64,000 bases of DNA, taken from contig NZ_JAKWFK010000003.1 in assembly GCF_029522115.1 (NCBI RefSeq), positions 1 through 64,000 of the forward strand. Reading direction: 5' to 3'. Of this stretch, positions 47,463 to 56,890 are shown piece by piece. This DNA is from Trinickia sp. Y13 (GTDB lineage: Bacteria; Pseudomonadota; Gammaproteobacteria; Burkholderiales; Burkholderiaceae). The first letter of the stretch is position 1. Every line of letters begins with the position of its first letter. Made by a program: the position numbers and the translations under genes. The notes below the pieces were generated by a model. That model did no database searches, was not told the origin of the DNA, and saw nothing but the letters and a program-made list of their open reading frames with translations.

Positions 47463-48389
47463 TCAGCCCAGCCCGGCCGCGGCGGCGCGCGCCTCCTCGA
47501 ATGCTTGCTCGTATCCGAGATACAGCGGGCTGCCGCCGGTGCGCATCCGGACGAACAAGCGATGCTCCACTTGATATTTGACGTTGCCGATCGCGAGCGC
47601 GCCGATGCCGATCGGCCCGGCGTCTCCGTTGGAACCGATCGGCTTACCGTCGTTCATGACGTTCACGCCGGCGATGCCTTCCGGCGCCACCGCGCTGACG
47701 TCGGCGGCGATCAAGAGGCGTCGTGCGTGGGCGAGATCGGCGGCGCTGGCTACCTGTATGCCGGCAGTGGAGGCCGAGAGCAGTATTTCGGTGTCGGCGA
47801 GCGCGTTGCGCAATTCCGTGACGGACGCCGTGCTGGCCGCGGTCGTCATGATCGCCAGGCGCTCGTTGATTTCGTCGCTGACCTGTCTCGCGCGCGCGAG
47901 CGAATGGTGGCTTGCGATGGTGACGTCGGCGCCCAGCGAGGCCGCCATGGCCGCGGCGGTGCGCCCGACCGCGCCTGTTCCGCCGAGGATCAGCACGCGC
48001 TTGCCGCCGAGCTCCATCGCGTGCGTGCGATTCAAATGGCACTCCGCGAGCGCAACGAGGGCAGCCGCCGTCGTATAGGAGCCGCTCGGATCGGCGAACA
48101 CGGAGACCTCGAACGGCGGCACCATGGCCGTGCGCGCGATCTCGAGCATGTCGGCCGCAAGCATCGCGTCGCGCCCGCCGATGAAGATGCCCGTGCGCGA
48201 GACGCCTTTCGGCCCGCGAGAGAAGATCGCGTCTTGCGTGAGGCTCATGACCATCGTCGCTTCGACGTTGCAGTATGGGACGATGACTTGATAGCCCGCA
48301 TCGGCGGCCATGTTGACGTCGAAGGGGCTTATCTGCGGCGCAGTCGTCAGCATGTGCAGGATGTAGGGCCTTTCGGTGGCTTCTCGCAT
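47463..48389 (-). CDS. mtdB: Methylene-H4MPT dehydrogenase (MtdB type)
   Basis: The 308-residue protein opens with YILHMLTTAPQISPFDVNMAADAGYQVIVPY, the pattern of NAD(P)-dependent methylene-tetrahydromethanopterin dehydrogenases. SRGPKGVSRTGIFIGGRDAMLAADML follows, then the nucleotide loop ILGGTGAVGRTAAAMAA. It oxidises methylene-H4MPT, the second step of tetrahydromethanopterin-linked formaldehyde oxidation. MtdA-like substrate range (H4F as well) cannot be excluded. fae, mch and fhc are not in the window, so the pathway would need genes elsewhere. It is divergent from xoxF. Confidence 0.9.
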   Translation of the reverse strand: MREATERPYILHMLTTAPQISPFDVNMAADAGYQVIVPYCNVEATMVMSLTQDAIFSRGPKGVSRTGIFIGGRDAMLAADMLEIARTAMVPPFEVSVFADPSGSYTTAAALVALAECHLNRTHAMELGGKRVLILGGTGAVGRTAAAMAASLGADVTIASHHSLARARQVSDEINERLAIMTTAASTASVTELRNALADTEILLSASTAGIQVASAADLAHARRLLIAADVSAVAPEGIAGVNVMNDGKPIGSNGDAGPIGIGALAIGNVKYQVEHRLFVRMRTGGSPLYLGYEQAFEEARAAAAGLG

Positions 48390-48938
48390 GTCGGCTGACT
48401 CGTGTCGTTGGGCGTGGCGTGCAGGGCGAAGCTAAGCAGGTGCTATACCAGGCGCTTGCGGCAGCGCGTGCGGCGCGGCGCATTGCATGGGAGCCTCGCC
48501 GGCTCGAAGGGACGTGCTTGCCCCGAGGCGCCGGCTCGCACCGCCCACTGACGTTGCACCGTGCGAGCACGCGCCGCGCGTGTCATCGCGGAATTGACAC
48601 AGTATGTCTCGCGCTGTGGGCGCCCGGCCGCGACAAGCATTGCTGCGCCGCGGCGGGGAAATGCCCTGCGCGAGCCTTTACGGGGTTTCTCGCTACGACG
48701 CTCGGCCGCTAATGCGCATGCCCAAAGGCCATGCTCTTTCAAGCCGTTTCCACGACGCGTGCGGCACTGCACACCGGCATGGAATGTGCGTTGTGCCTGC
48801 TCACGCCAATGAAGCCTACCCCCGAAGAGGACGACAGCGTAAATCGTTACCCGCATTCGAGAGAGCGCGCCCGATGCGATCAGGTAGCGTGGGTCATTCG
48901 TTCGTGAGTTAGACAGCAAGACAAATTCTGGAGGAGCA
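48390..48938. other. Divergent mtdB / xoxF regulatory region
   Basis: The 549 bp hold no supported gene. They contain a copy of the 17-bp motif (48593-48609, minus orientation) and a direct repeat CGCCGGCTCG near 48500 and 48530. The xoxF ribosome site GGAGGAG lies next to the start. A TGG-N9-TTGT stretch at 48780-48794 loosely resembles a sigma-54 promoter but lacks the key C at -12. Confidence 0.6.
48593..48609 (-). promoter_or_regulatory. 17-bp methylotrophy-linked motif, copy 3 (looser)
   Basis: On the minus strand this reads AGACATACTGTGTCAAT. It keeps GAC-N2-AC-T-GTGTCA of copies 1 and 2. It lies 203 bp upstream of mtdB and points towards it; it is also about 330 bp upstream of xoxF. 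Confidence 0.4.
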
Positions 48939-50789
48939 ATGAACTTACGCACCATGGTTCTGGGGCTCGCGATGCTTGCATCAGGGGCCTTCACGACACT
49001 CGCGGCACACGCGGATCCCGATCTCGACCGGTTGATGAAGAACCCTGCGAACTGGGCATCGCAGGCAGGCGATTATGCCAATCACCGCTATAGCTCCCTG
49101 AAGCAAATCAACGCCTCGAACGTCAAGAACATGCAGGTGGCCTGGACGATGTCCACGGGCGTGTTGCGCGGTCACGAAGGCTCGCCGCTCGTCGTGGGCG
49201 ACACGATGTATATCCACTCCCCGTACCCCAACAAGGTCATTGCGGTGAGCTTGAAGGATCAGACCTTCAAGTGGATGTATCAGCCGCAGCAGGACGATCA
49301 GACTGTCTCGGTGATGTGCTGTGACACCGTCAACCGCGGGGTTGCGTATGGAGACGGGAAGATCTTCCTGCAGCAAGCCGATACGACGCTCGTCGCGCTC
49401 AATGCGAATACGGGCGATGTCGTCTGGACCGCGAAGAACGGCGATGCGAAGAAGGGCGAGACGAATACGAACGCGCCGCACGTATTCGGCGATAAAGTGC
49501 TGACCGGCATTTCCGGCGGCGAGTTCGGCGTGCGCGGGCGCATCATCGCGTACGACATCAAGACCGGCAAACCCGCGTGGACGGCCTACAGCACGGGGCC
49601 CGACAACGAAATCCTGTTGGATCCCGAGAAGACCATGACGTGGACCGACGGCAAGATGATGCCCGTCGGCCAAGATTCGTCCGTGAAAACCTGGAAGGGC
49701 GATCAGTGGAAGCTGGGCGGCGGCACGACGTGGGGTTGGTACGCGTGGGATCCGAAGCTCAATCTCGTCTACTACGGGTCTGGCAACCCCGGGACGTGGA
49801 ACCCGACGCAGCGGCCCGGCGACAACAAGTGGTCGATGACGATCTTCGCGCGCGACCTGAACACGGGCATGGCGAAATGGGTCTATCAGATGACGCCTCA
49901 CGATGAGTGGGACTACGACGGCGTCAACGAGATGATCCTGGCCGACCTCACGATCAAGGGCAAGCAGGTGCCCGCGATCGTTCACTTCGACCGCAACGGC
50001 TTCGCCTATACGCTCAATCGCGCGACCGGCGAGCTCCTCGTCGCGCAGAAGTACGACCCGGCGGTCAATTGGGCCGATCACATCGACATGAAGAGCGGCA
50101 AGCCCGTTCGCAACGTGGCGTATTCGACGCAGGCTGCGGGCGCGGATCACAACGTGAAGAACATTTGCCCGTCCGCGCTCGGCTCGAAGGATGAGCAGCC
50201 CGCGTCGTTCGATCCGAACTCGAAGCTCTTTTTCGTGCCGACGAACCATGTTTGCATGGACTACGAGCCGTTCGAAGTGGACTACACCGCCGGTCAGCCG
50301 TATGTCGGCGCCACGCTCTCGATGTACCCCGGCCCGAAGGACCCGGGCGTAGGTGGCGCCAACCAGGGCAAGACTGTCGAGAACGCGATGGGCAACTTCA
50401 TCGCATGGGATGCGGCCAAAGGCAAGATCGTCTGGTCCAAGCCCGAGAAGTTCTCCGTGTGGTCGGGCGCGTTGACGACAGCGGGCGACATCGCCTTCTA
50501 CGGCACGCTCGAGGGTTATTTGAAAGCGGTCGACCTGAAGACGGGCAAGGAGCTTTGGAAGTTCAAGACGCCCTCGGGCATCATCGGCAACGTCTTCACC
50601 TACGAGTACGACGGCAAGCAGTACGTGGGCGTGTACTCGGGCATTGGCGGTTGGGCCGGTATCGGTCTCGCGGCCGGGCTGAAGAAGTCCAACGAGGGCC
50701 TGGGCGCCGTGGGCGGCTATCGCGAACTCGCGAAGTACACCGCGCTGGGCGGCACGTTGTTCGTGTTCGCGTTGCCCGGGAAGAGCTGA
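48939..50789 (+). CDS. xoxF: Lanthanide-dependent methanol dehydrogenase XoxF
   Basis: The 616-residue quinoprotein has a signal peptide (cleavage near residue 25) and an eight-bladed propeller with tryptophan-docking motifs such as [10 protein letters not shown] and [10 protein letters not shown]. The vicinal disulfide Cys127-Cys128 (VMCCDT) sits under [13 protein letters not shown] holds the catalytic Asp325 and, two residues on, Asp327, the extra acid that coordinates a lanthanide and separates XoxF from MxaF. It oxidises methanol to formaldehyde (or formate) in the periplasm. GGAGGAG lies before the ATG. The xoxG and xoxJ genes follow. Confidence 0.97.
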   Translation: MNLRTMVLGLAMLASGAFTTLAAHADPDLDRLMKNPANWASQAGDYANHRYSSLKQINASNVKNMQVAWTMSTGVLRGHEGSPLVVGDTMYIHSPYPNKVIAVSLKDQTFKWMYQPQQDDQTVSVMCCDTVNRGVAYGDGKIFLQQADTTLVALNANTGDVVWTAKNGDAKKGETNTNAPHVFGDKVLTGISGGEFGVRGRIIAYDIKTGKPAWTAYSTGPDNEILLDPEKTMTWTDGKMMPVGQDSSVKTWKGDQWKLGGGTTWGWYAWDPKLNLVYYGSGNPGTWNPTQRPGDNKWSMTIFARDLNTGMAKWVYQMTPHDEWDYDGVNEMILADLTIKGKQVPAIVHFDRNGFAYTLNRATGELLVAQKYDPAVNWADHIDMKSGKPVRNVAYSTQAAGADHNVKNICPSALGSKDEQPASFDPNSKLFFVPTNHVCMDYEPFEVDYTAGQPYVGATLSMYPGPKDPGVGGANQGKTVENAMGNFIAWDAAKGKIVWSKPEKFSVWSGALTTAGDIAFYGTLEGYLKAVDLKTGKELWKFKTPSGIIGNVFTYEYDGKQYVGVYSGIGGWAGIGLAAGLKKSNEGLGAVGGYRELAKYTALGGTLFVFALPGKS

Positions 50790-50941
50790 CGGCGTGGACG
50801 GGCGTTGCGCGCGGGACGCGAGAGCGGTGCGCGAAAGCGCTGCAACGTTCGAAAGAGTAACCGAGTTGTATCCGCCCGCGGCGCGCTGCTCATAGGGGTG
50901 AGCGTCGCGGGCCATGACGACATATCGAAGGAGACGTTTGT

Positions 50942-51361
50942 ATGAGAGGCCGTTCCATCCTGTTGCTGACGACAATCGGCGCCGTCGTCGCTTTGCCCGT
51001 TGTCTTTGCTCAGAATCAGCCGGCGCTGGCGCAGCAGGTGACGTACAAGGTCGTCGACGGCAACAAGGTCGACAAGCGGACGTTCGATGGCTGGCATACC
51101 TGGCGCGCGCTCGATTGCGAGCGCTGCCACGGGGCGCAGCAGCAGGGCCTCGTCGGCCCCTCGTTGGTCGACGCGTTGAAAGTCATCGACGAAAAGGAGT
51201 TCAAGCGCACGATTTTCGGCGGCCGTCTCGCCAAGGGGATGCCCGACTTCAGTTCGAGTCCCAGAATGCAAAAGCATTGGGAGGATCTCTATACGTATCT
51301 GAAGGGTCGTTCCGACGGAAAGATCCAACCCGGCGATCTAACCTTGATGGATAGCGAGTGA
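50942..51361 (+). CDS. xoxG: Cytochrome c electron acceptor of XoxF (XoxG/cL type)
   Basis: The 139-residue protein has a signal peptide (cleavage at residue 23 or 30) and one haem-binding CERCH (residues 59-63). The likely axial Met is Met100 in LAKGMPDFSS. It is the electron acceptor type found next to XoxF. It is smaller than the best-known XoxG and MxaG proteins. It lies 152 bp after xoxF and overlaps the following ORF region by four bases. Confidence 0.9.
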   Translation: MRGRSILLLTTIGAVVALPVVFAQNQPALAQQVTYKVVDGNKVDKRTFDGWHTWRALDCERCHGAQQQGLVGPSLVDALKVIDEKEFKRTIFGGRLAKGMPDFSSSPRMQKHWEDLYTYLKGRSDGKIQPGDLTLMDSE

Positions 51362-51393
51362 TGCAAGCGCCGCGATTCACCCGGAGGTTCCCG

Positions 51394-52305
51394 ATGCGAT
51401 CGAGTAAACGAATGTCCGCGCATGTCGCGCTATCTGCCGCCACTCTCTGCTGTGCGGCGCTCGCGAGTGCGGCCGTGCGTGCGGACGGGCCGGCGCTGCC
51501 GAACAACGACGGCGCCGACGGCGTGCTTCGCGTATGCGCCGATCCGAACAACATGCCGCTTTCGAACGACAAGGGCGAAGGCTACGAGAACAAGATCGCG
51601 AGCGCGATGGCGCACGATCTCGGCTACAAGATCGAGTTCACGTATTTCCCGCAGCGCATTGGGTTCGTCCGCCATACGCTGCGCGAGAAAATATCCGATA
51701 CCGGGCGCTACAAGTGCGACCTCGTCGTTGGTGTGCCCAAGGGCTACGATCTGACATCCACCACGCATCCGTATCTGCGTTCCACCTATGCGATGGTGCT
51801 GCCGAACAAACCTGAATTCGCGAGCGTCAAGACGCCCGACGATCTCCTTGCGCTGCCGCCCGACGTGCTTCATAAGCTGCGTTTCGGGATCTTCACGCAA
51901 ACGCCGGCCGTCGACTGGTTGCTGAGCCACGGCCTCATCGACCAGGCGCACTCGTACCAGATTCAATCGGGCGACACCCAGGTTTACCCGGGTGAGATCG
52001 TCGAGCACGACCTCGCCGCGGGCAATATCGACGTCGCCTTTCTCTGGGGGCCGATTGCCGGTTACTTTGCGAAGCGGGCCGGCGACAGCGTGCGGGTCGT
52101 GCCGTTTCCTCCGCAAAAGGACATCCGGTTCGACTATCAAATCTCGATGGGCGTGCGCTACGGCGAGAAGCCGTGGCACGACAAGATCGATCAATGGATC
52201 GGCAGCCATCAGGACAAAATCGACGCCATTTTGACGAGCTATGACGTACCGTTGCTCAGGCCCGTGGAATCGGCCGACAACCAAGCATCGGGCGGACCGC
52301 AATGA
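51394..52305 (+). CDS. xoxJ: Quinoprotein-associated periplasmic binding protein XoxJ
   Basis: The 303-residue protein has a signal peptide (cleavage near residue 30, after AVRA). It is of the solute-binding type with LRVCADPNNMPLSNDKGEGYENKIASAMAHDLGY. The motifs YFPQRIGFVRHTL, CDLVVGVPKGYDL and TQVYPGEIVEHDLAAGNIDVAFLWGPIAGYFAKR are those of MxaJ/XoxJ proteins. GGAGG at 51380-51384 supports ATG 51394; an earlier start at 51358 or 51361 would overlap xoxG. XoxJ is thought to bind apo-XoxF and help activation. It overlaps the next gene by four bases. Confidence 0.93.
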   Translation: MRSSKRMSAHVALSAATLCCAALASAAVRADGPALPNNDGADGVLRVCADPNNMPLSNDKGEGYENKIASAMAHDLGYKIEFTYFPQRIGFVRHTLREKISDTGRYKCDLVVGVPKGYDLTSTTHPYLRSTYAMVLPNKPEFASVKTPDDLLALPPDVLHKLRFGIFTQTPAVDWLLSHGLIDQAHSYQIQSGDTQVYPGEIVEHDLAAGNIDVAFLWGPIAGYFAKRAGDSVRVVPFPPQKDIRFDYQISMGVRYGEKPWHDKIDQWIGSHQDKIDAILTSYDVPLLRPVESADNQASGGPQ

Positions 52306-53129
52306 CCGCGCGAGGAGGCGCCGCGCCGCGCCGGTTACGGCTTGCCGCGCTTGCCGGGGTGTGCCTTCTCGCGCTCGGCGCGGGGCATGCGGCCCACGCG
52401 GCCGATGCCGCGGCATCAGCGGATGCCGTAGCGAAGCCGTCGCCCGATATTACGCCGGCCGAGCAACTGGTCTTCACGACCGACCACATGCGCGGCATTG
52501 CACCGCAAACGGAGCTCGATTATGCGATCGTCGCCACGGGCAGCGAAGCGCCGGGCAATGCACGAGGGGGCTCCCCTGGCGCGGCGAACGGCTCGGATGT
52601 CGTGCACGTGCTTGTCACCAGTGCGGGCAATTCGAAGAGCGACGCCCAGGTGTCCGACCATAGCGGCGCGGTCACGCTGCCGACGGAAGGCATGCCCTGC
52701 AACCCCGTCATCCTTTATTTCCTCGAGCGTGATATCAGCGAAATGTCGGCCCTCACCGGCGGTCAGCGGCGCTACTTCCAAAAGCGTCTTCGTTTGGCGC
52801 TGGCCGAAGGGCCGAAGATCACGCCGGCGATGAGCCGCATCGGCGGCAAATCGGTCGCCGTCCGGCGCATCGTCGTGCAGCCCTATCTTCATGATCCGAA
52901 TGCGCAACGATTCGCGCGTTATACGGGCAAGCGCTATACGTTCGAGATCGCGGACGCGCTGCCGGGACAGGTTGCGCAAATCCGCACCGAGGTTCCGGGG
53001 TCAAACGGAGATTTCGCGCATCCGCTTAGAACCGAGACGCTGACGTTCCAGGCTGCCGTGCGCAAGCTAGGCGGTGCTGCATCGGCCCCCGCCGCCACGC
53101 CAACCGCGGTGCCGAGCGCAAGCCGCTGA
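52302..53129 (+). CDS. Secreted protein of the xox operon, unknown function
   Basis: The 275-residue product has a signal peptide (RLAALAGVCLLALGAGHAAHA, cleavage near 33). A mature domain follows, with TPAEQLVFTTDHMRGIAPQTELDYAIVATG, NPVILYFLERDISEMSALTGGQRRYFQKRLRLAL and RTEVPGSNGDFAHPLRTETLTFQ. It has one cysteine in the mature part and a low-complexity alanine/proline tail. It starts in an ATGA overlap with xoxJ, so it is part of the xox operon. I do not recognise a named family. A part in XoxF function is inferred from coupling. Confidence 0.87.
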   Translation: MTARGGAAPRRLRLAALAGVCLLALGAGHAAHAADAAASADAVAKPSPDITPAEQLVFTTDHMRGIAPQTELDYAIVATGSEAPGNARGGSPGAANGSDVVHVLVTSAGNSKSDAQVSDHSGAVTLPTEGMPCNPVILYFLERDISEMSALTGGQRRYFQKRLRLALAEGPKITPAMSRIGGKSVAVRRIVVQPYLHDPNAQRFARYTGKRYTFEIADALPGQVAQIRTEVPGSNGDFAHPLRTETLTFQAAVRKLGGAASAPAATPTAVPSASR

Positions 53130-53189
53130 ACTCGCGCTGCTGGCGCGAGCCCCGGCCTCGCCCGATTTCGCCTGCCAACGAAGAGTCGC

Positions 53190-54158
53190 ATGGCCGTCAA
53201 CTTCATTCGCTCGCTGACTTTGCGTCAGTTGCAGATCTTTATCGTCGCGAGCCGCCATGCGAGCTTCGCGCGCGCGGCCGAGGAATTGCATCTGACGCAG
53301 CCCGCGATATCGATGCAGATTCGTCAGTTGGAAGATGCCATCGGGCTCGCGCTGTTCGAGCGCGTCGCGCGGCGGCTGATGTTGACGGAAGCAGGCGAGC
53401 GCTTGACGCACCACGCCAGCCGCATCCTGGGCGAGATCAAGGATGCCGAGGACGCGATGATGTCGTTGCAGTTGGCGGACAGCGGCTCGATCTCGGTGGG
53501 TATCGTCAGTTCGGCGACGCATTTTGCTCCGAAACTGCTCGCGCTCTATTCGCGCCAGTATCCGAAAGTCGATGTCCATTTCTCTGTGGGCAATCGCGAA
53601 TCGCTGCTGCGCTTATTGCAGGACAACGCAATCGACTTGGCGTTGATGGGGCGCCCGCCCGCCGAGTTGGATGCGCTCGTGGAGCCGCTCGCCAGCCATC
53701 CGCAGGTGGTGATCGCGCCCAGCGACCATCCGCTTGCGAGCGCGCGCCGTTTCGATCTGCAAGAGCTGCGAGGCGATACGTTCCTGCTGCGCGAGCCGGG
53801 GTCGGGCACGCGCATGGCGGCCGAGGAGATGTTCCGGCAGCATCTGTTCATTCCGAAGAAGATCGTCACGCTCGGCAGCAACGAGACGATCAAGCAGGCC
53901 GTCATCGCTGGCATGGGCGTGAGCCTGATCTCGCTGCATACCCTTCAATTGGAACTGCGCACCGCCGAACTCGCGTTGCTCGACGTGAACGGCACGCCGA
54001 TCGAACGCACCTGGCAGATCGTTCATATGCGCTCGAAGCAGCTATCGCCCACCTGCAAAGTGTTTCGTCACTTTCTGCTCGACGAGGCCGCACCGTATCT
54101 GCAGCGCGAATACACGCCGTTGCTCGAGCGCGACCCGCCTCCGATTAGAAACCCTTAA
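53190..54158 (+). CDS. cbbR: LysR-family regulator CbbR
   Basis: The 322-residue protein has the LysR helix-turn-helix TLRQLQIFIVASRHASFARAAEELHLTQPAISMQIRQLED and an effector domain with FLLREPGSGTRMAAEEMF, as in CbbR. CbbR activates cbb operons in response to NADPH or Calvin-cycle metabolites. Unusually for this family, it lies on the same strand upstream of cbbZ rather than divergent from a cbb operon. Related 21-bp elements before cbbL and cbbZ are likely targets. Confidence 0.92.
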   Translation: MAVNFIRSLTLRQLQIFIVASRHASFARAAEELHLTQPAISMQIRQLEDAIGLALFERVARRLMLTEAGERLTHHASRILGEIKDAEDAMMSLQLADSGSISVGIVSSATHFAPKLLALYSRQYPKVDVHFSVGNRESLLRLLQDNAIDLALMGRPPAELDALVEPLASHPQVVIAPSDHPLASARRFDLQELRGDTFLLREPGSGTRMAAEEMFRQHLFIPKKIVTLGSNETIKQAVIAGMGVSLISLHTLQLELRTAELALLDVNGTPIERTWQIVHMRSKQLSPTCKVFRHFLLDEAAPYLQREYTPLLERDPPPIRNP

Positions 54159-54175
54159 TCGAGAGCAAAGAAAAA

Positions 54176-54196
54176 GTGAATGTTCAACGGATATCG
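54176..54196 (+). promoter_or_regulatory. Candidate CbbR box before cbbZ
   Basis: This 21-bp element (GTGAATGTTCAACGGA then TATCG) differs from the cbbL element at 37017-37037 at two positions. It starts 17 bp after the cbbR stop and ends 48 bp before cbbZ. Confidence 0.65.
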
Positions 54197-54203
54197 CGCC
54201 GCT

Positions 54204-54228
54204 TAACCTTGTGACTCACCTAAGGTTA
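54204..54228. repeat. Inverted repeat before cbbZ
   Basis: TAACCTT (54204-54210) and AAGGTTA (54222-54228) are perfect 7-bp arms around 11 bases, immediately before the cbbZ ribosome site. It may be a second regulator site or a leader hairpin. Confidence 0.5.
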
Positions 54229-54244
54229 GGGAGGCAGGCCGGCG

Positions 54245-54910
54245 ATGAGAGCGCGCCTTATCACCTTCGATCTGGACGGCACCTTATTCGACACGGCGCC
54301 CGAGATCGCGCTCGCGGTCAATCGTACGCTCCAAGCATACGGGTACGCGCCGATCGAGCTCGGTGCGGTCACCGGATTCATCGGCAACGGCATGGACGCG
54401 CTTATGCGCGAGGTGCTCGCCAGCGTCGTGGTCGACCGCGTGATCGCACTCGATGCGGTGATGCCTGTGTTCGTCGAGCATTACGACGCCACTGCCGGTT
54501 CGACCGCACAGCCTTATCCGGGCGTGCCGGACGCCCTCGAGACGTTGAAGTCCGCGGACATTCACCTCGCCGTCGTCACGAACAAGGAGCGAAAGTTCGC
54601 GCTGCGCTTGTTGGAAAACGCCGGGTTGGTTAGCTATTTCGACGTGGTGCTCGGCGGCGACAGCCTGCCTTACAAGAAACCGCATCCGCTACCCATCCGC
54701 TATTGCATCGACCGCTTGAACGTGCCCGCGCAAGCGGTCGCTCACTTGGGCGATTCGCGCACCGACGTGGAGTCTGCGCATCGTGCGGGCGTGGCCGCGT
54801 GGGCGGTGCCATATGGCTACAACTACGGCGAACCGATCGAGGATGCGCATCCGGACCGGGTGTTCGCTTCGATTGCAGAGATGGCCGAACACGTCGTCTC
54901 GCTGCATTGA
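54245..54910 (+). CDS. cbbZ: Phosphoglycolate phosphatase
   Basis: The 221-residue HAD enzyme has the nucleophile motif FDLDGTLFDTAPEI near residues 8-21. NKERKFALRLLE and GDSRTDVESAHRAGVAAWAVPYGYNYGEP follow. It dephosphorylates 2-phosphoglycolate formed by RuBisCO oxygenation. Position between cbbR and cbbA marks it as CbbZ. Confidence 0.95.
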   Translation: MRARLITFDLDGTLFDTAPEIALAVNRTLQAYGYAPIELGAVTGFIGNGMDALMREVLASVVVDRVIALDAVMPVFVEHYDATAGSTAQPYPGVPDALETLKSADIHLAVVTNKERKFALRLLENAGLVSYFDVVLGGDSLPYKKPHPLPIRYCIDRLNVPAQAVAHLGDSRTDVESAHRAGVAAWAVPYGYNYGEPIEDAHPDRVFASIAEMAEHVVSLH

Positions 54911-54931
54911 TCCATTCGACAGGAGACTTCC

Positions 54932-55978
54932 ATGGCTCTCATCTCACTGCGCCAATTGCTCGACCATGCGGCAGAGCACGACTACGGCGTGCCTGCATTC
55001 AACGTCAACAATCTCGAGCAGATCCAAGCGATCATGGAAGCGGCGCAAGACACGCAAAGCCCGGTCATTCTGCAGGCGTCGGCGGGCGCGCGTAAATATG
55101 CGGGCGAGCCGTATTTGCGCCACATGGTGTTGGCCGCGATCGAAGCGCACCCGGACATCCCCGTCGTGCTGCATCAGGACCACGGCGCGAGCCCGGCCGT
55201 CTCTCAGATCGCCATCCGCTCGGGCTTTTCCAGCGTGATGATGGATGGCTCGCTCGAAGACGACATGAAAACCCCGGCGAGTTACGACTACAACGTGCGT
55301 GTCACGCGCACTGTCTGCGAGATGGCGCATGCGGTCGGCGTCTCGGTCGAGGGCGAGCTCGGCTGCCTCGGTTCCCTCGAGACCGGGGAGGCGGGCGAGG
55401 AAGACGGCGTGGGCGCGGCGGGCAGGCTTTCGCACGACATGCTGCTGACCGATCCTACTCAGGCGAAGGACTTCGTCGAACGCACGGGCGTGGACGCGCT
55501 CGCTATCGCCATCGGCACGTCGCATGGCGCGTATAAGTTCACGCGCAAGCCGAGTGGGGACATTCTGGCGATCGACCGCATCGCGCAGATCCACGCACAT
55601 ATACCCGACACGCATCTCGTGATGCACGGCTCGTCATCGGTGCCGCAGGAATGGCTCGAGATCATCCGGCGCTTCGGCGGCGAGATCAAAGAGACGTACG
55701 GCGTGCCGGTCGAAGAAATCCAGTGTGGCATTCGCAGCGGGGTGCGCAAGGTCAACATCGACACGGATATCCGTCTCGCGATGACGGGCGCGATGCGACA
55801 ACTCTTTGCCGAGCAGCCTGAGGAATTCGATCCGCGCAAGGCATTTGCAGCGGCTAAAAGAGCGGCGCGCGGCATTTGCGTCACGCGCTTCGACGCATTC
55901 GGCTGCAGCGGGCAGGCGCCCAAGATCAAGCCGGTTCCGCTCGAACGCATGGCGCGGTCGTACGGTGCGGGTGGGTGA
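54932..55978 (+). CDS. cbbA: Class II fructose/sedoheptulose-bisphosphate aldolase
   Basis: The 348-residue enzyme has [19 protein letters not shown], the zinc ligand segment [39 protein letters not shown] and MHGSSSVP. These fit the CbbA-type class II aldolases of Calvin-cycle operons. It makes fructose-1,6- and sedoheptulose-1,7-bisphosphate. AGGAGA lies upstream, 22 bp after the cbbZ stop. Confidence 0.97.
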   Translation: MALISLRQLLDHAAEHDYGVPAFNVNNLEQIQAIMEAAQDTQSPVILQASAGARKYAGEPYLRHMVLAAIEAHPDIPVVLHQDHGASPAVSQIAIRSGFSSVMMDGSLEDDMKTPASYDYNVRVTRTVCEMAHAVGVSVEGELGCLGSLETGEAGEEDGVGAAGRLSHDMLLTDPTQAKDFVERTGVDALAIAIGTSHGAYKFTRKPSGDILAIDRIAQIHAHIPDTHLVMHGSSSVPQEWLEIIRRFGGEIKETYGVPVEEIQCGIRSGVRKVNIDTDIRLAMTGAMRQLFAEQPEEFDPRKAFAAAKRAARGICVTRFDAFGCSGQAPKIKPVPLERMARSYGAGG

Positions 55979-56125
55979 GCCCATGACGCAGGCCCGCGTG
56001 AATCGATTCGCTTTCATTCGGAGGAGCGCGATCGCGTGCCTGAAACGGTTCACGAGATCGAGATTGATTCGCCGAAATCGCGTGGCGGGAGCCATGGCGG
56101 TGCGGCACGCATGGAGGGAACGGGC

Positions 56126-56890
56126 ATGCAAGCATTGATCTTCGACGTCGACGGGACGATGGCTGACACCGAGGCGGCCCATTGCGACGCGTTCAACGCC
56201 GCGTTTTCGGAGGTCGGTCTGGACTGGCAGTGGGATGAACGCCTCTATGCGCGCTTGCTCCACGTGGCGGGCGGCAAGGAGCGCATCGGTCACTATTGGC
56301 GCTGCGTTGAGCCCGAGGAGGCGGCGGGCGGCGCGATCGCCGAGACCATCGAGGCGATCCATGCGATCAAGACGCGCCACTATGTGGAGCGCGTGCGCGG
56401 CGGCGCGTTGCCGCTGCGGCCGGGTATCCGGCGTTTGGTTGAAGAAGCGAGCGCGGCCGGCTTGGCGCTGGCGATCGCCACGACCACGACACCCGGCAAT
56501 CTTGACGCACTACTGTGCCCGGCGCTGGGGGTGGCTTGGCGTGAGCGGTTTTCGGCCGTGTGCGATGCGTCGACTGCGCCGGTGAAGAAGCCCGCCCCCG
56601 ACGTGTATTACGCCGCGTTGCGCGAACTCGGGTTGCCGGCGGATGAATGCCTTGCGCTGGAAGATTCGGAGAACGGGCTGCGTGCGGCGCGCGCGGCGGG
56701 TATTCCGACGTTGATCACGACCACGGCCTACACCGCGCGGCAGCGCTTCGAAGGCGCGCTGTGCGTGCTGCCTCACTTGGGCGACCCGGACCAGCCGCTG
56801 CCGAACGGCATGGTCGAGATGGAGCAGGGCTGGGTCGACCTAGACGCGCTTCGGCGCCTGCATGCCAATCAACGCAACGCCTTTGCGTGA
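56126..56890 (+). CDS. cbbY: HAD phosphatase CbbY (xylulose-1,5-bisphosphate phosphatase)
   Basis: The 254-residue HAD protein has [25 protein letters not shown] and a cap domain. [51 protein letters not shown] follow. CbbY removes xylulose-1,5-bisphosphate, a misfire product that inhibits red-type RuBisCO, and so complements CbbX. The Met at 56126 is preferred, since it follows GGAGGG and begins the HAD strand. It ends in a 22-bp tail-to-tail overlap with fghA. Confidence 0.93.
   Translation: MQALIFDVDGTMADTEAAHCDAFNAAFSEVGLDWQWDERLYARLLHVAGGKERIGHYWRCVEPEEAAGGAIAETIEAIHAIKTRHYVERVRGGALPLRPGIRRLVEEASAAGLALAIATTTTPGNLDALLCPALGVAWRERFSAVCDASTAPVKKPAPDVYYAALRELGLPADECLALEDSENGLRAARAAGIPTLITTTAYTARQRFEGALCVLPHLGDPDQPLPNGMVEMEQGWVDLDALRRLHANQRNAFA

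Noticed and set aside
48780-48794. TGG-N9-TTGT before xoxF as a sigma-54 promoter for the AcoR-type activator
   Set aside because: GG and G fall at the correct spacing, but the nearly invariant C of the -12 GC is T and the -24 block lacks CAC. Not enough to call.
48419-48912. Several ORFs in the mtdB/xoxF gap
   Set aside because: All are short, arginine-rich frames in different phases with no ribosome site; treated as non-coding.
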